Below are positions 33,681-44,965 of a stretch of DNA of 64,000 nt, piece after piece. Positions within the stretch are counted from its first letter, which is position 1, and each line of letters begins with the position of its first letter. The notes beneath the pieces are model-generated. The model was not told where the DNA came from and made no database searches. It saw only the letters and a list, made by a program, of their open reading frames with translations. The position numbers and the translations under genes are program-made. Source of the stretch: Byssochlamys sp. IMV 00236 (Eukaryota > Ascomycota > Eurotiomycetes > Eurotiales > Thermoascaceae); assembly GCA_001931875.2 (NCBI GenBank), contig MSJH02000544.1:124001-188000 (forward strand), read 5' to 3'.

Positions 33681-33709
33681 CTCCCCACACGAGGCCGGAT
33701 TGTGGGGAG
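33681..33709. promoter_or_regulatory. 9-bp inverted repeat with paired CreA-type sites
   Basis: CTCCCCACA at 33681-33689 and TGTGGGGAG at 33701-33709 are perfect inverted copies separated by 11 bases. Each arm contains GTGGGG (on one strand or the other), which fits the CreA carbon-catabolite-repressor consensus SYGGRG. A third CCCCAC occurs at 33752-33757. The site lies about 320 bases upstream of the monooxygenase start. CreA control is inference from motif only. Confidence 0.45.
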
Positions 33710-34028
33710 AAATGTGGGAACTCCGGTCATCGGACTGCGGCATCCAGCGCTCCCCACGCCACGGATCGTTCATCTCAGCAGACGATGCTCTCTGTCCATC
33801 GCCACGGTGTGGGAGATCGGGCTAAAACAATGCCATCTCTTTCCCGGGAGCTTTACCGGGACATCAGACTGGAGCGCGATGCGGGGATTATTTGTTTCGT
33901 CACGTCTTAAACGTTCATAATTAAATCGATACCCCTCCTGTTCTTACTGTTTGCTTCTTACGATTGTATATATTTCAAGTCATTTCATCTGCCTGTCTTG
34001 TCCCCTAACAAAACATTGAGCAATCGAA

Positions 34029-35516
34029 ATGGGGTCCATCGCAATGGATGTATCCAACAAGGACCTTAGAATATGCATCATCGGCGCAGGTATGTCCGCA
34101 ACTCCACCTTTGGTCCTCGTAGTATCTATCATGGAGCAAAATGAAACTAACTGGTAGTAAGGCATGGGAGGCCTAACGTCTGCGCTGGCGCTTGCAAAGG
34201 AGGGTTTTAAGGATATCAATGTCTATGAAACAGCATCCAACCTGGGTTTCGTTGGCGCAGGAATCCAGCTGGCGCCCAATATGGCTCGCATCTTGGACCA
34301 CCTTGGCGTCTGGGAACCTATCGCAAAAGAAGCCACTAGTATTCGCGAAACAAGTATCCGACGTATGTGATCCCGTACGTATGATGAGTGAATTCCTGCT
34401 AATCCCTTTGCAGAGGGCGCCAACGACCAAGAATTAGCACACGTCGAACTTGACTATATCGAAAAGACTTATGGTTACCCTCATATGGTCGGCCACAGAG
34501 CGTCCTTAGCCGGTTCGCTATATGAGGGATGCAAGCGTGAGGAGAGTATCAAGTTCCATTTCTCGACAGGTGTGGAAGAGATAGAGTCCTTCTCCCCGAA
34601 GCCGAGATTCATAGCAAAGCCTCGAGATGGGGAGCCATATACCGTCGAAGCGGATGTTCTCCTGGCTTGCGACGGAATTAAGAGCAAGATACGCGTCGCG
34701 ATGCTCAAACTACTCAATGTGGATGCGGAAGTCCAGGACACGAACCAGGCCGCATATCGTATCATGATCCACCGCGATGAGGTGAAAGATGATCCAGAGC
34801 TTCTTGAATTGATGGATAGTGACCGGGTTGTGCGCTGGATCGGCCCGAAGAGACACATTATTGCCTATCCTGTGTCGAACAAGACTATTTACAACCTCTC
34901 GACGACTCAGCCGGATGACAGGTTCGCGGCTGCACCTTCTGCTACATACACAACAAGAGCCTCGAAATCAGCGATGCTGGATGTTTTTGGCGATTTTTGC
35001 CCGATGGTGAAGCGCATGCTTGACAAGGTTCCCGAAGGGGAGGTTTGCGAGTGGAAGCTGCGTGTTCACTCGCCTCTACCTACCTGGGTCCACGGCACCA
35101 CTGCACTCGTGGGCGATGCCTGTCATCCGACATTGCCCCATCTGGCGCAGGGAGCAGCTCAGGCAATTGAAGACGCAGCAGTGATTGCGGTTGCACTATC
35201 CAAGTTGCCCGATACGTCTCCAGAATCCATAAACAAGGCTCTTCGAGTCTACGAGCAGGTCAGAAAAGGACGGGCCGAGGCATTAGTAGAGATGGCAGCT
35301 GCTTCCGGAAGGGCCCTTCATCTGGGCGACGGAGCTGCCAAGGAGGAGCGTGACAAACAATTCGCAGCATTGAAGGGCGGAAAGGGTCCTGTCCCTGACA
35401 AGTGGGCGGACGCTGATGTCCAGAGGCTGATCTACGGATTCGACTGCGCGCAGGTCACGCGCGATTCCTTTGACGAGATTTTCAACAACTTGTCACCCGT
35501 ACAGGGTGGTTTGTGA
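34029..35516 (+). CDS. FAD-dependent monooxygenase, salicylate hydroxylase-like
   Basis: Three exons, 34029-34089, 34162-34362 and 34414-35516, give 454 residues. Family members hydroxylate aromatic acids using NAD(P)H and O2. The dinucleotide motif GAGMGG is at residues 19-24 and is created by splicing of intron 1. EGANxx is not seen, but the expected LLACDGIKSKIR (DG motif) and TTALVGDACHPTLPHLAQGAAQAIEDAAV (GD motif, binding FAD ribityl and pyrophosphate, about residue 319) are complete. The C-terminus, with YGFDCAQVTRDSFDEI, is typical of fungal members. No targeting signal is seen. The promoter holds an inverted repeat of CreA-type sites at 33681-33709. The aromatic substrate cannot be told from sequence; paralogues of this class also act in secondary metabolism, but no backbone gene is nearby. 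Confidence 0.88.
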
Positions 35517-37539
35517 ATGCTCCAAGAGTGATGGAGTAGTTTGTCGGAGCATTCCTGCGTATTATCACTCGCAATAGAAAAGTGGGAAGCTCTTATTTCC
35601 GATCCTATATCTACGAACAGATGCGTTTCGAGAAACAGGAAGAAGGCATATAGCAACATAGTAATAATGGAACCTGTATCAAGTAGTTTTTCAGCGGATT
35701 TGTTATTCGATTCGTCGTTCAGCCAAGAAATGAAACTATCATTTATATCTACATACCTCCTATCTGGCTCTGGTTCTCAACGTTAACTCGAATATAGCAT
35801 TCAATAGAGATAAATAGCAATGGTGAAACTAGGTAAAAGTGAACGACATGATTCACCATTGAATGGAACTGCTACCTGCTCATTTACAACTTTACCTCTC
35901 CCGAGCTGTGTGAATTCCCAGGACCATCCTACCTATTATAAGCTCCAGAATATCTCCAGGTCAACCCTCTTAACATCCATCTATATTTCCCTTTCTATTC
36001 GAATGTTATCAATATAATATCGAGAAATGATCTCATTAGCAGTGCGAGGGAACGCATTAATACATATACATCTACTCCATCTAGTGATGATGAAAAGCTC
36101 ATTCCTTGCATGACCGCACTAATCGATTGGTGGGGTCGGGGATTCGCTTGCCGTTATAAGGATCTGCACTTCTCTGGAGTTGGCAAGTTGCAATGATCCC
36201 AGAGGAGCTAAATCATCCCTCTAATGGTATCATCTCTCTACGAGAGATGATGATATACGCCAGTACTTATGTTGGGAAGGGCCCCAGACCATTGGCCAAC
36301 TGCTACACCTTTTGCTCGAATTCCTCTCCGAGTCGCATTCCTATATACAAATCCATAATTTAGATCTTCCCTATATTACCTCATGGGAAATCACCAGAGG
36401 CAAAAGCTTCACCTGCGGCTCCTCTCCCGTTGTAGAGTCCGCCGCCCCAGCCTCCTGGGCCTTCCCCTCCCGCGGAAGAATCGCCTTCTTTCGGTTTCTT
36501 TTGGTAAGTTACTTCTTCTTTCGTGCAGTGCGTGACTGACGGCTGAAGCGGCCATCGTGTCTAGTCCTGCGTTACGCCTTGAAGCTGTGCCTTCGGGCAT
36601 GTGTCATTTTGTTCCTGCAATTTCGCGTTTGCACCGACGGTAACTACGCCAACAATGTTAACCACACTCTGGTGCAGATGGCCATTCAAATATTATGTTG
36701 GATGATTCGAGAAAACTTCTGCAAAGACCACCCGTAAGCTGCATCGAATCTTGTCCATGAAATCGAACTCAGATTCTGATAATCCAGAGAGTTACTCGAG
36801 TATCTGCTTCCGACACGAGGCACTCTTCCGCCCCCTCGTGCTTATCCTGGCTCTGCCGATGCCTCTGTTCATCAGTTATACATGCGAGATTCCTGCAGGA
36901 CACTGGTTCGTCAAAGGCGTGACGGAGAAGAGGAAGGAGTGCTCTTCGGGTTCTTTCATTCTTTCGCCGTCAATTCAATTCTCCTTAGGTATATCGTGAT
37001 TTCGGGTAACCGGCAACATGCATATATGACAGTTGCGATTCTCGGCGGAGGGTATCGAGAGTACATATATATTGGAAGGAGTGGTCGATAACCAACAAGA
37101 CTGCTTTTTGACGGGAAGCAAGTCAATTCTTTCGGACGAATAGCCCGATACCAACATCTTTTATACGACTGGAATTTTTTCAAGGGTACCCGGCATGTAT
37201 ACGAAATGAAGCTTTCTACATATCTTTTGGCCTACCCTATCCCCAGTGCTAAAAAGGTCGATATCTGGGAAGACATCAAATTCGAGCAGATGATATTCGA
37301 AAGGCCCTGGATCTGGTGCAACGTGTCATAGAAGGCGAAGCAGCAGCCAAACAAGTTACGAAAATTGACATACTGAATTGACGCGCCTGGCTGAATGACA
37401 GCGGTATTATCACCGATCAGCCAAACACGGTAAGCATCGAAGAACTAGGGGACATTGACTTAATAGATGACGGAAGTCGACTGGACGACTAGACCAAAAA
37501 GGAGAACTCCTTAGAGGTCTGGTCCTAGCTGGATCTGAC

Positions 37540-38000
37540 AATAGACATAAGGGTTGAGTTGACATTGGGGAAAGTAACACTTGCCTTACCTCTCAAAGAT
37601 CGCCTCGATGATAGTCACAGGATCGTTTTCATTGAACTTGGGAAAGTGTGGCTTTCTCTTCCACAGCCTAGCTGGTCGAATGAGCTCCTTAATGCATTGC
37701 ACCCAAAAGTCTCGGAAGGGCATGTCAATGGAGTGTGGAATTCCATACTCAACTGTGGTTTTAACCCGGTTAACTGGTATGGTCACAGCAAAGAAGTTCT
37801 TCGGCGACCATGACCAGAATCTGTTAATCGATGAAGCGCAATTGACTTATGATTCCTGGCTGTGGTATACAGTGATTAAGGCACGGATAGGGAGGTCGTC
37901 CGGTCCTCGGTTGTATTTGTTCGGTTCATATGGTAGCCCCAGCACGGGTGCCGCCCACAGCAGTTACGCTCAGCATGGCATAGCCCCTCAGCAGCTCTTT
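37540..38000 (+). pseudogene. Relic resembling a DEAQ-box P-loop NTPase
   Basis: The plus strand holds NLLIDEAQLTYDSWLWYTVIKARIG and then LYLFGSYGSPSTG, in the order of a Walker-B-like acidic motif and a following sensor-like strand. This pairing is common in uncharacterised, often multi-copy fungal NTPase proteins. The upstream nucleotide-binding loop is not found in frame, and stops or frame changes occur on both sides, so it looks like a remnant. A minus-strand frame (37586-37786) over the same DNA is the competing reading. Assignment to a family is uncertain. Confidence 0.35.
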
Positions 38001-38884
38001 TTAAACGTAAGTATCTATCCTTCATATTGTGGATTACTCAAGCTAATATAAATAGTGGCTCCTAGAACCCTGCTATCCCTGCTATTCCATGATCGGCCAT
38101 CGAAAACAGCATGTATACCGATGAAGATATACTTGCCATAGTAGATTCCTACTCTGCCACTGCCACTGCCACAGCAATGACTGGGCTCAACACGGAGTAT
38201 CTTGTCGCATCAGCATTTGAGTCTCTGCTTACGCACCAATCCTGAGAAGCTTCACTCGCAGGCTCATAGATCTCTTAGGTCTCTTCAAGAGCCAGATCAT
38301 TCAGCCTTGAATATAAAAGCCAGCTAATCCTGAATCTTATCAAGGTACAAGAAAGCATATAGAGTGGGTTCTCTATTCTATCTTTCGCGGGGGTTGCGGT
38401 TATAATAGCAGAGACGTTCTAATGACATAGTCCTAACCAGCAGGGATAGACGCCGGTTCTCGCAAGATGCTGGGGACGGCTTTAATTCCCGTTCGATACC
38501 CTTTGTTCATTCTGATCTTAACCCTCAATTAGGTCTTCCCTTTTTTTCGAAAAAAAAAAAGCCGTAAGTAGTACATCTGCCTTTGTTACTACTCCTTGTT
38601 TCTATTGAGATGACTATATCCCATATCCACGCCAAGCCTCTACCTCTCTCGCCTTTAAATCGTGCTCCTGTCTTCTTGTTCTGAGGTATCCGAATGTAGT
38701 GCCTCTGCATTCCTTGGTTTAAGCTTAGCAGGCATAGATCAGGATAGGAGACCCCAACCGCAAGGCGTAAATCGATTAAACCCTCTGGAGCGAAGCTCGC
38801 TGAGCTTGTATTATCTAGCAACTAGCTCAGCCTATTTATCTCTGTGGGTGGAGCTAGAAAGGCGTGGGAGAAACCCGTCAAGAG

Positions 38885-38909
38885 GGAGGCCTGCATGAAG
38901 GCAGGCTCC
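38885..38909. repeat. Small hairpin
   Basis: GGAG, a one-base bulge and CCTGC pair with GCAGG and CTCC across a six-base loop (ATGAAG). It lies in non-coding DNA with no adjoining gene end, so no terminator function is implied. Confidence 0.5.
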
Positions 38910-39601
38910 GACAAACCCCCTTGCCCAGGACACTTATTGTCGAAATGTTGAACATTAAAAGTCTCTTCTTTTCTGCTGGAATCTTTCTAATGACGATTAT
39001 ATCTTCTTACCTCGAGGAATTTACCGTTGAAGAGTAACATATTGAAAACTTCCTTCTTTGCCTAGAAGAAAGTCCGCCTTCAGGGAAATTCCTCCGCTGT
39101 ATATCCGCAAAAAGCGAAAAACAGGAGAAATCACAGCATTTTTCATCAATATAATACGCCGCATCGTTGCAGGAAAGAAGTAAGGATCACAAACCATGTG
39201 GGAAAGAGTTTATGTTGGAATGGGAAAACAGAATGCTGGCTCTCAGCCAATGCCGGGGAGAAGATGGCCCTTCAGATATAGAAGGTACATTACATATGTG
39301 GTAGCTGAATTGTCTTGAGGAAAACTCAGTATTCATGTGCTTTAACTCTGATTTGAACTGGCTTGTTGTGGTCGTCTCGCCCTCCTCGCCATCAACGCAA
39401 CCCAGTCTCTGATTCTCAGGCCTTTGAATCTCTTTAGTTACCATTGTTGATTCTCGTTGAGGCCTTTTTTCGTTTCTCTTCGTGGTCTTGGTTTCTTCAG
39501 ATCCTGACATGGATATTTGAATGGCCCCACATACTACAAGAGTGAGGCAGTAAGAGATTTGCTGCACCCCGCATGGCCCCATGCTTAGTTGTAGCGGAGC
39601 G

Positions 39602-39609
39602 TATATAAA
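39602..39609 (+). promoter_or_regulatory. TATA box upstream of the esterase gene
   Basis: TATATAAA lies 109 bases before the ATG at 39718, a normal spacing for a regulated fungal promoter with a short leader. No other canonical TATA box is closer. Confidence 0.5.
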
Positions 39610-39717
39610 CAACTATTTTCTAATGTTACTTGAATTCCTGCTTTGTTCTAGTAGTAAGCTCTGAAGTTGAGCTTATGTGCATCTGCGTAACTTCTGACTA
39701 TTCCGAGCCTCGCATAA

Positions 39718-41544
39718 ATGCAATCCATCATGAGAGCGTTCAATTGGTCCAGTTTCGCACTGGGTATTGGCACCATCAATGCATTTACCTGCGACCCGAC
39801 TTCACTTCAGGAGTACCTTGGATCTGGGATCAGTGTGACTTCAGCAAAATACTTGGCGAATAATGCTACTTTTGAAGTTCCCTCGAGCGATATTGGCTTC
39901 CCGACATCCCCTACCAATCTGCCGGCCCTCTGTGCTCTCGAAGTGAAAGTGCCCTCAACCACCAATTCCTCTTATAGCTTTGGGCTTTTCCTTCCAGATG
40001 ACTGGAATGGCCGTTTCCTGTAAGTACGGATTGCCACTGAAACTCTGTTCTCTGTTCGGCTGACATACTATAGGGCCGTTGGGAATAGTGGCTTCGCCGG
40101 AGGCATCAACTGGTTAGACATGGTGAGAGATTGACCCGACATCTATTCATGCCTCTATGTCTTTTATCTCATAATATTTCAGGGAGCCGGTGTGAAATAT
40201 GGGTTCGCAACCATTTCCACCGATACTGGCCATAGCAGCACATTACTCGACGCAACTTGGGCCGAGAATGATCCCGAGGCGTTCGTTGACTGGTCCTATC
40301 GTGCGTTACATGGATCAGTCCTCGTAGCCAAAGATTTAACGCAGAAGTATTATGGGAAGGGCCCTGCGTTCAGTTACTACACAGGTTGTTCCACTGGTGG
40401 CAGGCAGGGCTTGAAGGAAGCCGAAATATTTCCCGATGACTTTGACGGTATCGTAGCAGGAGCCCCTGCTTGGTGGACTGTGCATCTGCAGCTCTGGAAC
40501 ATGAAAGTTGGGATGTATAACTTACCAACAGATGCTCCGCATCATATTCCTCAGGAGCTATTTCCAATTATCGGCGCGGAGGTATTGAGACAATGCGATG
40601 GCTCAGACGGTGTGATCGATAATATTATCTCCGATCCAAGGCGCTGCAATTTCGACCCTGAGACCCTACTCTGTCCAGGAACCACTGTTGGTGGATGTTT
40701 AACTAGCCCTCAACTTGATACACTCTACCATCTGTATGGAGATTGGGTTGAAGCGAACCAGACGTTTGTATTCCCACACCTGGAACTTGGAAGTGAAGGG
40801 AACTGGGGCATGCTTCTTGGTTCTGACGAGCCAACCACTCTCGGTACTGACTATGTCAAGTATGTGCTCGGACTGGGCTCGAATTGGACATGGCAAGATT
40901 TCAACCCCAGTGTCCTTGCCCTATCTGAAAAGCTAAACCCGGGCAATGCCACTCCTGGATTCGATCTTTCAGCATTCTCAAAGAAGGGTGGCAAGATCCT
41001 TCATTATCACGGTCTTTCGGATGGCGCTATCGCTGCTGGTAGTAGCTTGTACTACTATAACCATGTCCTTAGAACGCTGAAGCCGAGAGGTATCGATCTG
41101 GACGGCTTCTATCGCTACTTCATGGTCCCCGGTCTAGAGTATGTTATGTCTCTTCGTTCTATGTTCCTCATTGTTGAGCAGTTATTAACATTATTTAGAC
41201 ACTGCTCAGGCACTTCACCTACCATGAATGCGCCCTGGTACTTCGCAGGCGCAAATCAAGCAGGAGCACTAGGGACCGGCGTCAGCAGCGTACCAGGATT
41301 TGCCGACGCGGAACATGATGTCCTCCTCGCCATGATGGCGTGGGTTGAAAGGGACCAGGCACCAGATTATATCATCGGGACCAAATGGAACAATGATACG
41401 CTCCAGGATAAGGTGGCTAGACAGAGACCATTGTGCATGTATCCGAAGCAGGCGATGTATATTGGGACGGGCGATGTAGACGATCCGCAGAATTGGGTAT
41501 GCGAGATGCTCTACGGGGGAAATGGATTGCGAAAGAATAATTGA
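39718..41544 (+). CDS. Secreted tannase-family feruloyl esterase
   Basis: Four exons, 39718-40019, 40074-40122, 40183-41138 and 41199-41544, give 550 residues. Tannase/feruloyl esterases split gallate or ferulate esters of plant tannins and cell-wall arabinoxylan or pectin. The N-terminus (MRAFNWSSFALGIGTINA, then FTCDP) is a signal peptide; Met1 or Met5 could start it. The catalytic triad fits the family's CS-D-HC pattern: YTGCSTGGRQG with Cys186-Ser187, Asp397 in HGLSDGAI, and His437-Cys438 in GLEHCSG, where the two Cys should form a disulfide beside the active site. The last intron (60 bases) sits one base before the catalytic His codon and is stop-free. Many N-glycosylation sites are present (NSS, NAT, NQT, NWT). 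The gene is convergent with the GH2 gene, 194 bases apart. Confidence 0.92.
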
Positions 41545-41738
41545 GTTCCTCAACTTGATTGATGTATCAAATAGTCAGATATCCAATTGCATTGAACACT
41601 CAATTTGGCGAAGACTCTCCGAACGGCCGACTTCATTTCTTGAAGCTCAGTCTACGTGCCCAGTTCTTGACTCGGTCATGTCTGTCAACTCGTCAGCTGA
41701 AAGAGTATCTATTTCAATAAAGCATGGCCAGTCATGGA

Positions 41739-43819
41739 TTACTTAGCTAGCACATTCTCATAATAGTGTGCCTTCGCGGAGTCCATAATGGTTTTCACAT
41801 CCGCTGCGGGGACCTTCTCCCTGCGATCATTTGAATACAAGCCATTGACCTCCTGTTCTATATCGGCCCTAGTTAAGTATTAGTACCGACACAGATTGAT
41901 TCACGTACGATTTGAAATCCAACGAAACTTACAGCTGGGTGTATACAACACCACACGAATGGCCGCCTCTGACAACTGCCATGATTAGCTTTTCAAGGCG
42001 GCTGAGTAGGTCCTTAGGATCAGCTGCAGTGGTATATCCCCAGTCCCTGTCACCTTTCGAGGCATCCTTCGCTGGAGCAATGTTGACACCACCACATTCC
42101 GTACAGATCACAGGTGCGCCCGGCCTGTGCTGTGCACCAGCGTCCAGAATGATGGATCCGGAATGGATTGGTGGAACAAACATGTCATGACCACCCTTCT
42201 TGCTGAGAATACCTTGCATCATGGAACATGATTCAGCAAGCTGCGGAGAATCGGAGTAGTCATGGTAAGTGGTCAAATCCGTCATGACATGCTCCCAGCC
42301 ACAGTTATCATTGATTGGCCGGCTTGGATCAAGAGTTCTGTTTGTTACGATTAGCCAAACCATTCTCACTTCCATTTACCTATTAGACGAGGAATCAGGC
42401 ATACTTGGTCATGTAGTACAGAGAACGGATGTGATTGCGTTGCTCGATGTTGTCTTTGAGAGAGGTATAGGCCCAGCTCTCATTGACAGGGGTCCAAGTG
42501 ACGATAGATGGATGATTGATGTCTCTTTTCACAACTTCCATCCATTCGCTGTTGAATCGTTGTACATAGTCGTCACTAAATTCGTAGGCGTTGGCGATCT
42601 CGCCCCAAACCAGGTAACCCAGTCGATCTGCCCAGTAGAGAAAGATAGGGTCTTCAACCTTTTGATGCTTGCGGCATCCGTTGAATCCCATGTTCATCGA
42701 CATGATGATATCATCCTTCAGTGCCTCTGGAGAAGGAGGCGTCATACCAGTCTCGAGCCAGTAGCCCTGGTCCAACACCAAAACTTGGAAGAAAGGCCTG
42801 TTATTCACTCGGAATGTTCCATCGCCCGTATTCCATGATAGACTGCGCATTCCAGTTGTGGTCTGAACTTCATCTACGATCTTCCCAGCAGCATCGTAAA
42901 GGCGCAGGGTTAGATCATAGAGAATAGGGTATCCTGGCTGCCACAGAGCAACCCGATCGTGCCAGGAGCCAGAAATATTAAACGGTGGTTTGCTCCGTAA
43001 TTCATCTGGATTCGGTACTTTCATGTCAACGTTAAGGCTCACAAATTCCTTGTCTTTAGGGAGCTCAGCTCTCGCCTTGCTGACGGGTAGCCCTCCCAAA
43101 CGAGCTTCAATCTCAACACTGCATTTTGAAGCGGCTCGTCGACCAATTACAGAAACACGCGAATGTAGCTCACCCCGCTCGATATCATCTGAGCGGAGAA
43201 TCGTACCTTCGCTGCTGCTCCCCAATCGCATAACTGGTACACTCTCGAGCCAGACGGACTGCCAGATTCCGCTAGTTGGTGTATAAAAGATGCTCTCCGG
43301 CACTGGGCCCCAGAACTGCTTTCCGCGAGGCTGAGTTAGATCATATGGAGAGTCGCGAACGCGTATTGTTAGACGAGCCCTCTTCTTGCTGTCTGTGTCT
43401 TGAAAGGCGTCTGAAATGTCCAAATCGAAAGGCACATGGCCACCACGGTGGCCCCCGACGAACTGGCCGTCGACCCAGACAGAGCATTCATAATCCACGG
43501 CACCAAACCGGATAATCAAACGATTCCCTTTGGCTAATTCATCGGCCGTGCGAATGTCATTGATTATGCGCTCATACCACAGAACTTCGTGGGTTTCATG
43601 GACGCCAATACCGGATGCAGGCGCCTGAAATGCGTAGGGAACGTTGATTTTGCGTTTTTTCTGTGCACCTGCTTGAGTCGGGACCCCCTTATGTTGCCAT
43701 AGCTCTGACAATCCTGAGTCTGCATCATCAAAGATAAAGTCCCAGGGTTCGTTGAGCGACGTCCAATTCAGAGTCTTGCGGAAGAAGTCGGGACGCGGGT
43801 ATGTTGCGGAAGATGCCAT
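41739..43819 (-). CDS. Glycoside hydrolase family 2 enzyme
   Basis: Three exons, 43819-42405, 42337-41933 and 41868-41739, give 649 residues. GH2 includes beta-galactosidases, beta-glucuronidases and beta-mannosidases. The sugar-binding jelly-roll domain is at the N-terminus (VDYECSVWVDGQFVGGHRGGHVPFDLDIS), then an Ig-like domain and the TIM barrel from about residue 350. The acid/base is Glu447 in WTPVNESW and the nucleophile is Glu552 in VICTECGG; both are present. KHQKVEDPIFLYWADRLGYLVWGE is the standard GH2 loop. There is no signal peptide, so the enzyme is probably intracellular and acts on imported oligosaccharides. Substrate cannot be read from sequence. The final exon supplies a helical tail (NGLYSNDRREKVPAAD). 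It is a neighbour of the secreted esterase. Confidence 0.92.
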
Positions 43820-44829
43820 CTTCAGAAGTAGATATGTATGGCCTTTGACACGAATAATGAATAGAAAAGAGATGTTCCTAGTAGTTCCTCACTGGTGATA
43901 GATCATCCAGCTGTCTTGAAATCTACTGGATGGTCATTGTTCTTTTGTTCGAGGTTCGAGATCAGGTCAACAGTTATATGATATCATACCCGTAGTCGCT
44001 TAAGTATGACCCCGCGAGGAGATCAACATACACCTCAGCAACCCCGCAGCACCGCATAACCTGGAGCTCATGGCTTCATCTCTCACTGAAGGATATGTAT
44101 AAAAATGAGTCTTTATCATGTCGTGATATGTAGCTCTACATCATCCAGCCAAATTTGAATCCTGGTCCCAAACGTAATTCAGTACATATAGAAGTCTCCC
44201 ATGTATGATACAATGCTGGGTATCAACTCCTACTCGCTCTACGCTCCAGTGCAGCATAACAAACATGCAGGACTATGCACAGCGCCAGGCGCGAGGCACA
44301 TGTGCGTATCAAGTATGCCTGGTCCTACGTGAAATGTCAAGCAATCTGTAGATTCGGGGGGTGCCTCACCAACTTTGAAAAGGTCCTGGTCGTGGAAGTC
44401 AAAAGGTAACTAATTACTGTACAGTTGACTATGTAAGACATCGAGAGTCTCTTGAAGGATATACGGCAGAGACTTCGGAGAAATGCAAACCCATATAGCT
44501 CATCCTTCGGCCGTAGAGTCTTTTTAGCGACAGTGATGTCTTTCTAGTTTTGTCTAATCGAGAATAATAACATAGCAGACGAAAAATATACTTGCGGCTT
44601 CTCCCTTTTTGTCTTACCTAAAACCGATATTAGAATAATAGTCGATGATATTTACATCGTCTGAACGTGCAGTGCAGACGAGTCAATATATGGGACCGGT
44701 CAATGGAAGCAAAAGTTTTGATGCAAGCAGATACACGGAGCCTGAGCACCGGCAATCCGGGGCCGATGGTTTAAAATAGTATCAATTATTCTAGATGGAC
44801 TCTAGCGGTCTTTTTCCATGATAGTATAT
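43820..44829. other. Intergenic region between GH2 gene and retroelement
   Basis: About 1 kb holding the GH2 promoter and DNA up to the left end of the copia element. Normal base composition. The last six bases (44824-44829, GTATAT) are the left copy of the copia target duplication. No gene is supported. Confidence 0.5.
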
Positions 44830-44965
44830 CTTGGAGCTGACGAAGATGCTTGATTGAGAAAGCTATCTAGGGGGAAGCTGAACTGATCTATCTGGCCACT
44901 ACTCTGCTGACTAAGCTGATTGCTAGCGCGGGCGACTACTACTGGAGCCCCTAGGGGCACCAAAA
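44830..44965 (-). repeat. Copia 3' terminal repeat (left copy)
   Basis: 136 bases that match 61665-61800 apart from a few differences; the ones I could see are all transitions. It has normal base composition, in sharp contrast with the A+T-rich interior that starts just inside. Near its inner end is a 12-base palindrome, GCCCCTAGGGGC. Confidence 0.9.

Larger units (their letters stand above)
31947..34028. other. Long divergent intergenic region between two monooxygenase genes
   Basis: About 2.1 kb with no supported gene. It is A+T-rich in the middle (about 32390-33060). It contains a four-unit 9-bp repeat at 33481-33516 and an inverted repeat with CreA-type sequences at 33681-33709. The rest shows no structure I can name. 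Confidence 0.5.
35517..39717. other. Gene-poor 4.2-kb region with decayed coding relics
   Basis: No intact gene is supported in this stretch. At about 37540-38000 there is a broken NTPase-like relic (listed separately). A hairpin is seen at 38885-38909 and a short TGCCAC repeat at about 38153-38172. An A-run lies at 38551-38562. The mixture of stops and residual protein-like sequence suggests decayed accessory genes. Confidence 0.5.

Noticed and set aside
30507..35516. A secondary-metabolite cluster around the two monooxygenases
   Set aside because: No polyketide synthase, peptide synthetase, terpene cyclase, transporter or regulator gene lies next to them, and 2 kb of non-coding DNA separates the pair.
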